A DNA stretch of 64,000 nt from Agaricus subrufescens (taxonomy: Eukaryota; Basidiomycota; Agaricomycetes; Agaricales; Agaricaceae), in assembly GCA_029945375.1 (NCBI GenBank), contig CM057065.1, forward strand, positions 2,170,001-2,234,000, given 5' to 3'. Within the stretch, counting starts at the first letter, position 1. Each line of letters starts with the position of its first letter. Position numbers and translations under genes: made by a program. Shown here piece by piece: positions 11,650 to 23,340 of the stretch. The notes below the pieces were generated by a model. The model had not been told where the DNA came from and did no database searches. It was given only the letters and a program-made list of their open reading frames with translations.

Positions 11650-13012
11650 TTCGAGTTCGAGTTCCTATGTAACAATCAGATTTCTCATACCGTGTATCAT
11701 ATCGACTTTCCGCACATTCACAGCATTATTTTGTCCCAGTACAGACCCGGAGTTGTCTACGTTTTGAAGTTTAATTTGACAGATCTCCTGTGACCTCGTT
11801 TACTATACCAATATATCGACTTGAATCAATTCCATTAGCGATCATTCATCACGTTCAGAATACAAACTGCTCTAGAGAAAGTCAAACGCTCACTATATCG
11901 TCCATTCTCAAGCCCTCAAGCCTTAACATTTTCACTCGGATAGCCGAGACACGGGAGAATGTTTTTTTTCTTCAGGAGTGTGAAATTGAGGATTCGCCCT
12001 TTCCTCGTACATACTCTATAGGCGGCGTGATACCTGGTGATATGTTAGTCGATCAAAAATAACTGGGACCGGCGCAAAGTGCAGATGGGGATTTGAGCAA
12101 TCCTGTACTATATTTAGCACCCCAGAACGGGATTCTAAAAAAAAAAGAAAGGAAGGGCGAAAAGAGCCGGTACGCTATAATCCAAAAGAATACAAGCACT
12201 CCATAAATTCGACATGCGCGCCTGAACGAACGTGTAACGGAAGCAGAGGGTTCGTCACAACAACGATGAAACAAAAACTCAAATATGGTTCGGAAGTCTG
12301 GAGCACCCGAAAATTGCTGGTCCCAAAAGGAGGGACCACTCTGGTGCAACCATTTATCGACGAATTTAGGTCAGGAGATGCGAGAGTTAAACCTTCCCCG
12401 CTCAAGACGGAGAAAACACCAAACCGACCTCAGGGTCCAAAAAACCCTTAACAAGTACCGTCGGAAAATGCCGCACCATCCGAGCCACACAATTCAACCT
12501 CCCAAGTCATCCGCAAGGGTCCGGAAAGGAAAAAAAAAAAAAAAGCTGTATTCAGCACCGGTAATGTATGTAGGTAGTAGTAGTGCCTATGAGGGAAAAA
12601 GAATTACAGTGTGAGGATTCATGCAACTAGACAGGAGAGGGATAAAAGGAGAAGAGAGAATACAAGGAATATAAGATGTGAGTACTAGAGAGGAGAAAGG
12701 GCGTAACAAAGACAATATGGGATGCGAGAAAAAGGAAAAAAAGAAAAAGCTCTGGTCAAAACTAGCTAGGTAGTCTGGTCCAAAAGCTAAAGTGTCGTTT
12801 ACTACATAGCAACGACCAAGCAGTGGTTAGGCAGGGAAAAGACCGACAGAGATGGTGAGAACGAGAACGAGAACCCGGTGGTTTTGTTGATCATAACCAC
12901 CCCCTACTGATGAATGCAATGCGCGACGGTGCACATCACGCCCTCCAAGGAGACAACAATAGAAGGATCATACCGCGCATAGGAGAACCCAAACCTGGCA
13001 ATCTCTCTACCC
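11650..13012. other. Intergenic, 1.36 kb
   Basis: Short open frames only. Contains A-rich runs (12138-12147 and 12530-12543) and, near 12550-12990, likely 3' untranslated sequence of the RAD6 gene on the minus strand. Nothing else supported. Confidence 0.45.
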
Positions 13013-13719
13013 TCACGCGGGCGATGAACCCAAAGACCCCTGACCGACCTCCACACTCATCGCTGACCCAGAACTCGACGTAGACCCAGACGCAGCAACA
13101 CCAGACCCATCCGCCGCCTGAATCTCCTCGGGATCCAACCAACTCTCTTCCACAGTCGCCTTCACTCTCCTCACATACTCCTTCATATTTTCCCTATACA
13201 ACTGCGCCGCCTCCGCATTCGCGGGGCTATTCGGATTCGGATCATGTAGTAGACTTTGTATACTCGTCAAGATCGCTGCAACGTCATACGTCGGCGACCA
13301 CCTATTTTGTAGAATGTCCAAACACAATTCCCCATTTGCGTATACGTTTGGATGGAACATCCGTGATAAGAATTTCACAGAAGGCGGTTTGTTGGGGTAT
13401 GATTCATCGAAAGTCAGGAGCAGTTTGAATGTGCCATCTTCAAAGGGTGTGTCACCTAGCAAACAGAGTGTGATGAGTTCACGGCAGGTTTCCCATATAG
13501 GCCGCCAACCCCCTCCGGGCAGGCGAACATACCAGGACCAAAAATGACGGCGTTCCATAGCATAATGTTGTCAGGACATGGGCTCCCCGAGATGCCACCC
13601 GGAGGATCGGTCGAGAGACGTTTAAAATCGCGGATGAGGCGTCTCCTACAGTTGGTCGACTGACATACACATCAGCTGCTGGGCCCGGACAGCGGCGCAG
13701 GAGCAAAAGGACATACCAT
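13013..13719 (-). CDS. RAD6: Ubiquitin-conjugating enzyme E2, RAD6/UBC2
   Basis: E2 enzyme that, with RING partners, monoubiquitinates histone H2B and PCNA and serves N-degron turnover; nuclear and cytosolic. Predicted exons are 13717-13719 (ATG alone), 13533-13659 and 13013-13455, giving 190 residues. The start [13 protein letters not shown] matches the RAD6 family start, followed by [39 protein letters not shown] with catalytic Cys88, and [18 protein letters not shown]. The conserved core ends near EESWLD; the remaining roughly 40 residues are a Gly/Ser/Ala-rich tail rather than the acidic tail of yeast Rad6. The first intron begins directly after the ATG: the only acceptor giving the family N-terminus is the cag before 13659. 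Converging on this from the 5' side is the MFSD5 gene's 3' end, 232 bp away. Confidence 0.95.
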
Positions 13720-13951
13720 GGAGAGGACGAGGGGGAGTTGGCGGCGCGATGGAGGGAGGGGGAAGGAGGGGATGTGGGGTAATAAATCAACGCCTCCCGC
13801 TCAGCGTACTGCCTTTATTTGTCAGCATCCCGCAGGTCAAACAAAGCTGACTCAGCAACTCGGGGTCCATAGATATGATCAGATTCCGGTATATACATTG
13901 CACACTAGGGTATAACCGATGGTCCATTCCGCAGACGAAAAAAAGAGGGTT

Positions 13952-15628
13952 CTAAGACTGTGCCGCGCCATTTGCAATCGGTCCTGTATCTGACTGGCCC
14001 ACAAGGATGAAGCCAGTCATAAGCGACGAGAAACCGAGGACAATGGCACATGCGCTAAGCACGGACTGTCGGGCTGACGAAACGCCAGTCATCAAAGAGA
14101 TGACTACAAAAATGTTCAGCGGAACACGGAACAACGACGAAAGCTATATAAAAAAAGAAACCCCGATGTCATCAGCATCATGATTTGCTATATAAGAAAT
14201 CATTTTACCGTCGCCCGATGTTCATTGGATATTAGTGTGCCCCGCAGCATGCCTTGGGCGGGGTAGTACATGCCTACGCAAGCCTCGAACGCACAAAACG
14301 CAAAGAAGCGTATTTGCTCGCTCTTAGAGGATACACAAGTAGCAAACGTCAATGCACTACAGGCGCAGACCAGGCTACTTAGTTTGGCATGAGTCGTCAA
14401 CGACGAATCAACCTCATTGTTTTTGGAATAGGCCACAATGAGATTATAGAGGATGGAGCCTATCATGATGGAAACCATGAATGACGAAAATATATAACCA
14501 AGCGGCAGGGCACCCTGTGAGTGGGTTGCCTCTTGTAGTGATGGCACCCACACGAACACAAATAGGTACATGGAGCCTTCGAAGCACGTTTGTGTCAACC
14601 CAAGGGTCAACAACATAGGATCTAATGCGCATGTCAAGGTCTGGGAAACGGGCCAAGATCTTATACCGACGTACCGTTGCTAACAATTTTCCACGCCTGT
14701 GAGAGTCTCTTTGTCTGCCAAAGGCCTTTGGTCTGGGACCCATCCACAGTCCCATAATTTTCCGACCAAGTTTTACGGATCACAATGAACCCCAACACGA
14801 GCAGGGTGCCACTGGCAACCATCGGAGATTTGAAATCGCTGGTGGTAGCAACAAGTTCGTTGCTAAAGACGCCTGCAGCAGTAGCCACAAATCCATTGAC
14901 GAGCGTCGCACGGCCCAAAATAGTTGACAGGTCCCCTGATGAGAGACTCATAGATGAAGCAGAAGATATTAGCCACGATTCAAATGCGGAGTATAGTATA
15001 GATCCTGAAATGCCGCCGCAGAGGCGACCGACGAGTAGGACAGGGAGTATAGGAACGAGTGTTAGAACGCATGTCGCTGTATAACTCATGCAGAAAGCTA
15101 AACAAAGCCTTTTGCGACCGCTGTTAGGAGTATATGGACAGAGATTAGGGTGCTCCGACTCTTCAAGGACGTATTATACTGACTATTGGTCTGCCCAAGC
15201 GCCCACGAGAGGGGCCGCCATCCCCCCTGAAACGAATCCCGTTACGAAGAGCAACGCGACCATCCTTTCGGGAAATCCGTATTGTTCGCGATATAAGGAA
15301 TATATGTACGGGCCCTGCAGCCAGTCCGCAGCTGGTGCCAAGCTAATGAGTATGACCGCCTTGGGGAAGAATACGCGTCTAACGCACCCATAACGACGGC
15401 GTACACAACCAAGTACTTGTTCGCAAGTACTCCTAGTGCAGACCCCGAGCCTGCAGGACGCGCACTCTCCAGCCTGTCATCAGCGCTTTCCTTGCACTTG
15501 TCCCTCCCCGTCGCGTATCTCTCCACGGCTAAAAGGGCGAGACAGAGTATCGAGAGTGCTGCGAGCCAGAACTGATAGAAGCCCTCGTCGGCGAACGGGG
15601 AATACGGCGGCATAAGATTCAGAGGCAT
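13952..15628 (-). CDS. MFS transporter, MFSD5 / molybdate-anion transporter type
   Basis: Membrane transporter of the major facilitator superfamily, MFSD5-like; animal and algal relatives are linked to molybdate uptake. The frame starts MPLNLMPPYSPFADEG at 15628, immediately after a ttcacag acceptor in the leader. Splicing at gtgcgt/accag, gtcagt/aacag, gttagc/cccag and gtaaaa/atatag restores the family blocks AADWLQGPYIYSLYRE, LVGAWADQYGRKRLCL, LLVGRLCGGISGSILYSAFE, LTLGLTQTCFEGSMYLFVFV and ATLSSLFRVPLNIFVV. About 12 hydrophobic segments are visible across roughly 500 residues. The donor gttagc is weaker than the others. Substrate is inferred from the family only. The upstream leader holds an ATGATGATG-initiated short frame (see findings). 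Confidence 0.9.
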
Positions 15629-18387
15629 CTGTGAAAGAGGGGAAAAGGAAGGAATGTGAGAACGCAATGGGGGCGTTGGCAGCAGGCAGTGGGGCTTACT
15701 CCTCTTGCATCATCATTAGGAGCCAAGCAATCTCGTATACAACATCGCCGCCCTCTATTTTTATCCCTTCTTAACCCTTCTTGTTAAACTACTCCACATC
15801 CCCATCTCAGCCGGCCCAGCCGCCATCACATCAGCGGATCTATCGAAAATCATGGCAATATATTCCATGCCAGATCTGCGCGAAACGGTTCCGACGTGAA
15901 ATTGGCCTTAGTTGTGTATTTTTGAAGTGCCGTTCAAAAATGAAAGGTTCAAGAAAATCCCCTTACTGGGTTGCATGAGGACTCGCTAACTTAGTCGCGC
16001 TCCAAATCTTGTGGAGTTCTTGGGCTGCTGCGGTCAGTGGTCATGCTGCGGTGGTTACGCTAGTGGCGAACCTGAGTCCAGGTCCTGTATTCTCTCGTCA
16101 CTGAGGTCCAATTTGAATACGGTGCCAGGTCTTCGGAAATAATGCCATTGAGTATCACTCCTCGCACCTACAATTCAACTACGAGTGGCCCAGAATATTT
16201 CAAGAGTCGGCGAGTCCGACCCTTTATTTTACGTTACCGTAACCTCCCTGCACCGTGCGCCCACATAATTTACTATAGATAGTTTTTTTCTTGTTTTCTT
16301 CTTTGATAATCATCACATCATTATTCAATCGGTCCTACTACCAAAAATAGAATAAACCCTCGAAACATTGGGTTGTGTATCCAAGTGGAGTCGCCTTCCG
16401 GCATTAGTTCCAATCTGTCTTATATGAGACTCAGGTTGCGAACACTACCAGTTGGGTAGTAGATAGTACCATGAACAGTTACTGGGCGACAGATGCAGTC
16501 AGCTTGCCAATGTCTATTGCGAAGACACTTGCCATCAGTAGTACTATTCATCGTTTAAACTTCGGTATGAGATATACACATAAGGGCCCTTATAGTTGCC
16601 TATTAGATCCAACACTTCATTCTCAGTTCGCGTCCTCGTCCTTGATGATATATTATCTTGGGTTCGCAGAAAAGTGCGGGCCACTGTATCCCGCGTTTTG
16701 CCCTCACTGTTCCCGGAGGGTGAACGCCCAAGCATCGAGCACGCGTAGGTCCCGCAGCCCCGAGTAATGTCATGTGTATTTGCACAACTATCAGGGACCA
16801 ATTGGCAATGAGAAAAGGAAAAAAAGAGAGAGATCTATACAGATATCACTATTGCCTCTTAATGTAGTACAGTTTGAATATTTAAAACGTTTATACAAAA
16901 TTTAGCAGGGACCTGTATCCTGTCCGCATCACTCATTAGGCCATTAGTAAAGACCGCACCATTGAGGTCGAGGTGAAGTGAAATTTAGCATCATCGTGGA
17001 GGAACCAAAAACAAAGACTCTTTTCCGTGGCACCGTGTTTCGGAGGCAATTTCTTACGGATAAACTGCGAATTCTGTGGAGCTCAGACTGTTCTTGTGCG
17101 AGAATCTTTCTACAAAGACGTGCTGCATCCGCAGTACGTTTCCCGAGCTGGGTACCGAGGCTGTTTTTAGTCGACTCTGTCGTGGAGAACCTCCCGAGTA
17201 AGAACCGACATGTAAATATATATAAGCTTTAAGCTTGGATACGACACCCCCAACACCTCATGTAGCCATGAAGCACGTCACAGACTTCTGTGCAAGTTCC
17301 GCAGTTAGGCCCGGTGCCTCGTATTATCAGTTTGATCATGAGTCCGGATGTAAGCAGATTATTCTAATCGGCCGAGTCACCGTTATTTCAAAAGGAACGT
17401 AACAGAATATCTTTTGATATTCTTCTGTTGACTAGTATATGTACTGGAAGCTCGTGCTTACACCGGGCAATGAGAACCAAACGAAAGCTAGAGAAAAACC
17501 GAACAATTCTGGACAGTACTACCGGAGTTTTAGCGATAAACCCTTTACCGTGCCCTAAATTTGCTTTAAAACGTTGGGGCAGAAGTTCAGAACCCCAGCC
17601 AGTGAGCTTACTCCAAAAGCCACGCGATCGAAATTGGGATCCTATTTATAAGCACTACCCTTACACTGTCCCATGATCACGCGAAGGGCAACGTACTGTC
17701 AATTTTGTGCAGTCCTGCCTGACTCGGAGTCAATATGCTTGTTCTGGACCCGCGTCATGCAAATGTGCCCCCTGTCTGTAGTGCCGGGTGTCTTTTCTTT
17801 TCGGACAATCATCGATTCCCCCGTTCGCACCTCTTATGGCTAAGCCGATAGATCAGGACAGTTAGTATCCGTTTGACTATTTCGACATCGATGCTCAGCA
17901 TCTCCAAGGTCCATTCGAGAGGTACTTTATTCTCAAGTACGTATTAATTCAAGGCCTGAGTCATGTTCTATTGATAGCGATTCTTGGAAGCATGAGAAAA
18001 GCAAGATAATTATGGTGCAACACCGGGGCACCTGGTCCTGCAAGCCCTACCTCCAACACACGCGCAGCACTTGTCAAGTGGTAAGCCAGTCACTTGACAG
18101 CACAACCGGCTGCCCAAATTAGATACCACTTTGCCCACCGTGCCATCACCATCAACCTTACTCTCTTTCTCTCGAAACAAAATTCCACGTGAACGAGGAA
18201 TATTACATTCATGGGCATGGAGCTCTTCAACGCGAGATCAACCCGAAAATGCTTCCAGCGCCACCTGATTGTTTTATGATCGACGTGGCATTAAGATCAA
18301 GATTTTTCGCAGAGCAAGAGAAAGAATGGCCAATTTATTCACAGGCGCGCAATGTGCCCGACATAGGAATGCAGCGATTGCGAAAGG
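15629..18387. other. Gene-poor gap, 2.8 kb
   Basis: Leader of the MFSD5 gene at 15629-15720, then about 2.6 kb with only short frames on both strands (for example 16544-16801 minus and 16978-17232 plus) that lack motifs and splice context. Near 18067-18099 there are two CACTTG/CAAGTG-type inverted motifs upstream of the CE5 gene. No transposase or LTR is recognised. Confidence 0.5.
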
Positions 18388-18393
18388 TATAAA
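18388..18393 (+). promoter_or_regulatory. TATA box of the CE5 esterase gene
   Basis: TATAAA 83 bp upstream of the ATG at 18471, preceding a short leader. Confidence 0.55.
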
Positions 18394-18470
18394 GCTAGGT
18401 CCGCAATCCTTGGATCAGCAGACAGCAAGCAAGTGATTTCCAAAAACATCTCCTAAAACTCGTTTTTCCA

Positions 18471-19273
18471 ATGTCGCCTATCCGGTTTGCCACTCTCTTC
18501 CTCCTAGGAGCCACTCTCGCTGCCGCTCAGTGTCCAGAAGTCCACGTCTTCGGCGCGCGTGAGACTACCGCTCCCCCCGGTTTTGGCTCAGCAGGGCCCG
18601 TCGTTAGTTCCATCGTCTCTGCATTCCCCGGAGCTACCTCTGAGGTTATAAACTATCCTGCTTGTGGCGGTCAAGCTTCGTGCGGTGGTGCCAGTTATGC
18701 CTCCTCTGTTATTCAGGGTGTCACTGCCGTCGCCAATCAAGTGAACGCTTTCAATCGGCAGTGTCCCAACGCCGTTTTAGTCTTAGTAGGTTACTCACAG
18801 GTGTGCATTCAACATTTCGTTTATGCTTTTCACAGCTGCTTGCTGACCCAAATACATGTCAGGGCGGTCAAATCATGGACGATGCCTACTGCGGAGGAGG
18901 CGATACTAATGAAGGCCTCAGCAACACTTCCATTCCCATCTCCACAGCTGCTCAGGCGAAGATCGCCGCCGCCATTTTTATGGGTGACCCACGCCACATC
19001 CCTGGCCTATCCTTTAATGTCGGAACTTGCCAAGCAAGCGGCGTAAGTCTCCCATTATCGCGTCGTGTTTCTGATCATAAGTCCACTTTCCAGTTTGCTC
19101 CTCGGCCCAACGGCTTCCAATGCCCACATGCAAGTAATATACAATCTTACTGTGACGCTGCAGACCCTTTCTGCTGCAACGGAAATGACCCGAATACTCA
19201 TCAAGGTTACGCTACCGAGTACGGTTCCGTCGCCCTCGCATTTGTCAGGAACAAGGTTAATGCTATGCTTTGA
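18471..19273 (+). CDS. Secreted carbohydrate esterase family 5 (acetylxylan esterase/cutinase)
   Basis: Serine esterase of the CE5 family, which deacetylates xylan or cleaves cutin outside the cell. Exons 18471-18800, 18863-19042 and 19094-19273, all phase 0, encode 229 residues, a typical CE5 length. The first 19 or so residues (MSPIRFATLFLLGATLAAA) form a signal peptide ending before QCPEVHVFGARETTAPPG, the family start. The nucleophile is in GYSQGGQ (the Ser codon sits just before intron 1), the acid is Asp in YCDAADPFCC and the base is His in NTHQGY. Cys pairs are in positions expected for the family. The hallmark ARETTAPPGFG favours acetylxylan esterase over cutinase, but substrate cannot be fixed from sequence. 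No cellulose-binding module is present. Confidence 0.93.
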
Positions 19274-19714
19274 GCGTTGATGGTAGTATTAGTGGCCGCG
19301 GTAATAAGATACCATCTCCTTCCAACAAAATCATATCTATGGATGATACTTTTTCCAATGTGCTACACCTGATTCAGTCTTTAATGGCTTCGTTCAGCGC
19401 ACTTAGTTGGTAGGAGCTGACAAATATGTTGTTTGAGAGTAAGAATACGCCATCAAGCTTTGGAGTCGAAGTCTGCTATTACCCCTCCCTCAAGTTCGAA
19501 TCAACGTATAGCTGGGCCACTGTTCTCTGAACGGGCTACGGGACAAGTACACACATAACAACGTACATACAGTAGATTACAATCCTGTCTTTCAAAGTGT
19601 TCCATAAAGTATAAGGTCCAAATGGCTGGCTAGCGACAACCACGTCACACGAGTAGTCTATGTAGATAACAATTAGTCCTAACGAAAATGTTTATTAGCT
19701 TACGAGAGCTTTGT
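19274..19714. other. Intergenic between convergent CE5 and 7TM genes
   Basis: Shared 3' flank of two converging genes; no further feature seen. Confidence 0.5.
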
Positions 19715-20943
19715 TTATATGAAGGTTTCGCTTTGAGCAGAGTCCACGGTATGATTCCACTGCAAGGTAGAAAGCTCATTTCCTGTTTTTCCACTCCATG
19801 CTCTACCCGTGGAAATGCGATGGATAACCAAAAAGTAGGCGATAACCTGGATACACAAGATGTCATTAATCCCAGGTCCATAGAGATTGATCACGGTCAG
19901 ATCGACTCACCCTGACGAAATTCTCGCATTGAATGAATATAATGCTTACAGGGCTACTCACTGCATACAAGGACATGGTTATGAGAGACCATACGGATTC
20001 TATAACATAAGATTCTGTGATGATGGCAACGATGTTCACATATTGATTTGAGATATCAGATTTACCTAGTAAAATGTCAGCATGCCAGAAGAAGAAGTAG
20101 CATATTTGAGGAAAACAAAAACACATACCCATCAATTCAATATGGTATCGACGCACCAACAGCAGTCGTGCAACAGCAAAAGTCGTTACAGCAATCGTAG
20201 TTGCTGCTCCGACCCCATACACAGTAGTAGTAACTGCAGTTTTGATACGCTCATTTGGAAGAACATTCAGTCTCGACCAACTCATAATTGACAAAGCACT
20301 GAGACCTGTGGGATCAGTTTAGCAAAGGACTATCAAGTATCTAGGTGGAACTTTCGACATACCGACGAAGGTGAGGAAAAGGAATACTGGAATAATTATG
20401 ATGAATACTCTGTAACGTGCCGAACTCCATATGACCCACACCCTCCATACCTGTCAGGGAAGATCAGTATACAATCAGCGACCGAGTGAGATGTCAGCTC
20501 ACTTGGATGCCTAACGTGAGTATCCCAATCATAAAACTCGAGGTACTCGTCAAGGGTGAAATAGCCCGCTGAGAGAAGACCTCATTTTCGTACTTGAACG
20601 GTCCTCCGGGATAAGTGCCATGGTCAAGGTAGACAACCTGCATTGACCAAGTTGTGAGCGCGAGGAAGATTGTGCTCCACAATATGACCAAAGACGCATG
20701 GACAAGAGATAGTATGGCTACTCTTCTATAATGCCTATCCCGCCGAACTCTACGGTAGAAGTGATGGAAACTGATACAATAGAACATTAGTGCGATGGTG
20801 TAGAAGGCACTGCTGACGGTCGTGGCGCCGAACAGATCGAGAGACTGGCTCAGACGCGCGGACCTGTCCGGAGTCAGTGCGTCTGTAGATGTGTCATTAT
20901 TCATGGGGGAGATGATGTCGAGGAGATGGTTGTAACTTGCCAT
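19715..20943 (-). CDS. Agaricomycete-type seven-transmembrane protein, function unknown
   Basis: The start MASYNHLLDI at 20943 opens a frame with three hydrophobic segments (SSAFYTIALMFYCISF, SLVHASLVILWSTIFLAL and SSFMIGILTLGIQ). Splicing at gtgagc/gacag adds VWRVWVIWSSARYRVF and a fourth segment. The next exons add segments with VTTTVYGVGAATTIAVTTF and VNIVAIITESYVIESVWSLI, and the last runs from VIAYFLVIHRISTGRAWSG to TAA at 19715. The seven-segment layout and the WRVWVIW and GRAWS patterns resemble the expanded basidiomycete membrane-protein families that carry domains of unknown function. A receptor-like role is often guessed for these but nothing here proves it. The exon between 20045 and 19863 is the least certain part. 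Transcribed away from the 21-23 kb gap. Confidence 0.75.
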
Positions 20944-23340
20944 AAATCCGCTGTATTAGTAGCGACGGGCGAAAGCGCCCCGGTGATTTTAACTGCTCTA
21001 ACAGCAAGGAAGTGAATTAGAATTAGGTAACTTGTTGTGGCGTAACATTGCAACGTAAATACGTTGCCCCAAATAATTCACCGTGAATATGCAGCCGACG
21101 TCGGCTCGAGTCACGCGCGCCTGGAATGATGGACATATATCACTATGTCATCGACCCTTAATCTGCCGCCGTAACCCACAACGTCTCGTTCGCCGTACAA
21201 CGAGGAGTTTGTAATCTGATTTGGAAGTCGGACAGGCACACTCGGGACTATATAAAGCTGCCCGAGATGGAGTCTTGGGAGCACCAAGCAAGGTATCCAA
21301 CTCGACTGCCTGCCAGATGATTATCTATACCTCATTAGAGTGTTTGCTGTGCAAGTCTTTTCAAAAAGCGGCTAACTCTGGGTATCCCCAGATATCAGTG
21401 ACATAATCTAATGAGACTGACAGAACCCACGATACACGCAACCCTTCGGCACTTCACGTTCATCGTCTCACAACCATAAATCAATGACTGTAATCTTCTT
21501 GCTCCAGTCGCACCGCGGCCTCAGCTATGTGTAAGGCTGCGCGCAACCTGCGGATTAACGCTGAACCGCAAGCTTACGGCCGTACCTGAGTTCGGGGCTG
21601 AAGCACTGAGGCTTAGATAGAGCGGGCCACCCAAGAAATTTATGAAAAAGAATTCATTTCCTACTATAGCCGAAGTCCCGACGATAGGAACAACACTGTT
21701 GATCATGATCAACAGATAAAGGATAAAGGACATCTGCCAAAGAGATGGCACTTCTCAATTGGACCATCACCACGGTGACAATCTATCGAGCCTCGTCTAA
21801 AACACAGGGTTTGTTGAAAAAGGAATCGAGGCCCATTCAGCAAACTGTGCCTCGGAGGCAGGGTGTATCACATTGCAAGATATGAGGTTATCACTCTTGG
21901 GCCCAACCACAATAAGCATATCAGCTTCGGTACCGAGACTGTCGCTCCAGCGCTCAGGGTTCCGCATTTCCGAGTCGCTGTGGTGGCTGATACTCGAATT
22001 AATGACATGCGCAAATATTTGGGGAGCTCCCTCAATTCAACTTGAGCCCCGCAGCTCATTAATATTGTTAACTCTGACAGTAAGACTCCTCGTTTTCCAC
22101 TTTATTCAATATCCTCTCAACCGAACTTACACCACATGCCATAAGATATTCATTCTGTCCCTGTCAGTGTCCATGTAACGGTTTCAAAGGCTGATAAAGA
22201 GCCTGAAAGCCAACTTACAATGATCCCCGTTGGCGTAATCCTCTGGGGATGGAAGACCGCGTTTCTCTCCTATGATCAATGTCACGACTTGTATCTGACA
22301 TTACTGCCAGCAAATCCCCCAATTCGAAATCACCCCAAACACATCGTGGCCTTAATTAGATGTCTGCTCACAAAGTTCGAACTTTAAAATTATCAATCAA
22401 AAGGGCGACAGCGCCTATTAGTAGGCCCAACTCACGAGTCTAGGCCGGAGAATCATCGCTTCTCTGTCAAGATCCGAGGCACAGCCCAGGTCTAGCCACG
22501 CCGTAAGAAACAAAAAAAACCCGTTCTTCTCCACGTTGGTTCCTAACAGCGAGAATCCCACTGTCTTTCAACAAATTTGGCAGGTCAAAGCGGCGATTGT
22601 ACAGTGATCAATCCGTGATCAGATTCTTTTTCGCCATACCTATACTGTACTAAACCCATAGCGACTTTAGCATTACAAATCCAATAACTCTTACTAGAGT
22701 GGTAGAACCATGAAACTTCCTCGGCAGAATTATAACCACGGGTCAATTACACACTGAACGCTCTACCAAAGATATCTTTTTCAGCCGCAGAGGCGCGCGC
22801 TGTTGTGTAATATCAATTATCGTGACAGATGTAGTAGCAAGGACATGCCGCTAAGTTCGAAGGCATCAATAGGCACAACAGCTACATCGATCACAGAGGA
22901 CATAATGAAAAAAGATGTCCCGTTAGTTTGGGTACGTATCTTGGCTTTGAGGTCCGTCCACTCGTCCCCAATATCTAAAAGCACCGAAATGAAATAGTAA
23001 AAATCCCCCCTATCGTGTTAGCTAAAGTACTCAAGTTGTATCATCCAAGTCATTAATGAAATCACCTCTTACGCGTTATCAGTGAAACACACCAGATATC
23101 CATTCCTATATATTTTCGCAGCTGAACACCGCCCAAAAAGTCCTATCTAATTATTATGCAAAACCCATTTATAGAGAGAGATCACGACACCTAATTTGCC
23201 AAATTCTAAGAAAAAAATTACCAACCCGCAAAAAAAAACACAAAACCGTAAAGGAAATCATAAAATCATAAACCGAAAAAAACCACCCCTCGAACCAAAC
23301 CTCCCAAAAGTATACCAAACCAAAAAAAAAGCATCCCCAT
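20944..23340. other. Gene-poor gap, 2.4 kb, with possible relic of a membrane-protein exon
   Basis: No complete gene seen. A minus-strand frame at 21521-21751 starts MPSLWQMSFILYLLIMIN and has two hydrophobic stretches. It lies upstream of the 7TM gene in the same orientation and could be an exon of a decayed relative, but the flanks do not splice into a convincing protein. The right end (23190-23340) is A-rich and is probably 3' untranslated sequence of TPS2. Confidence 0.4.
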
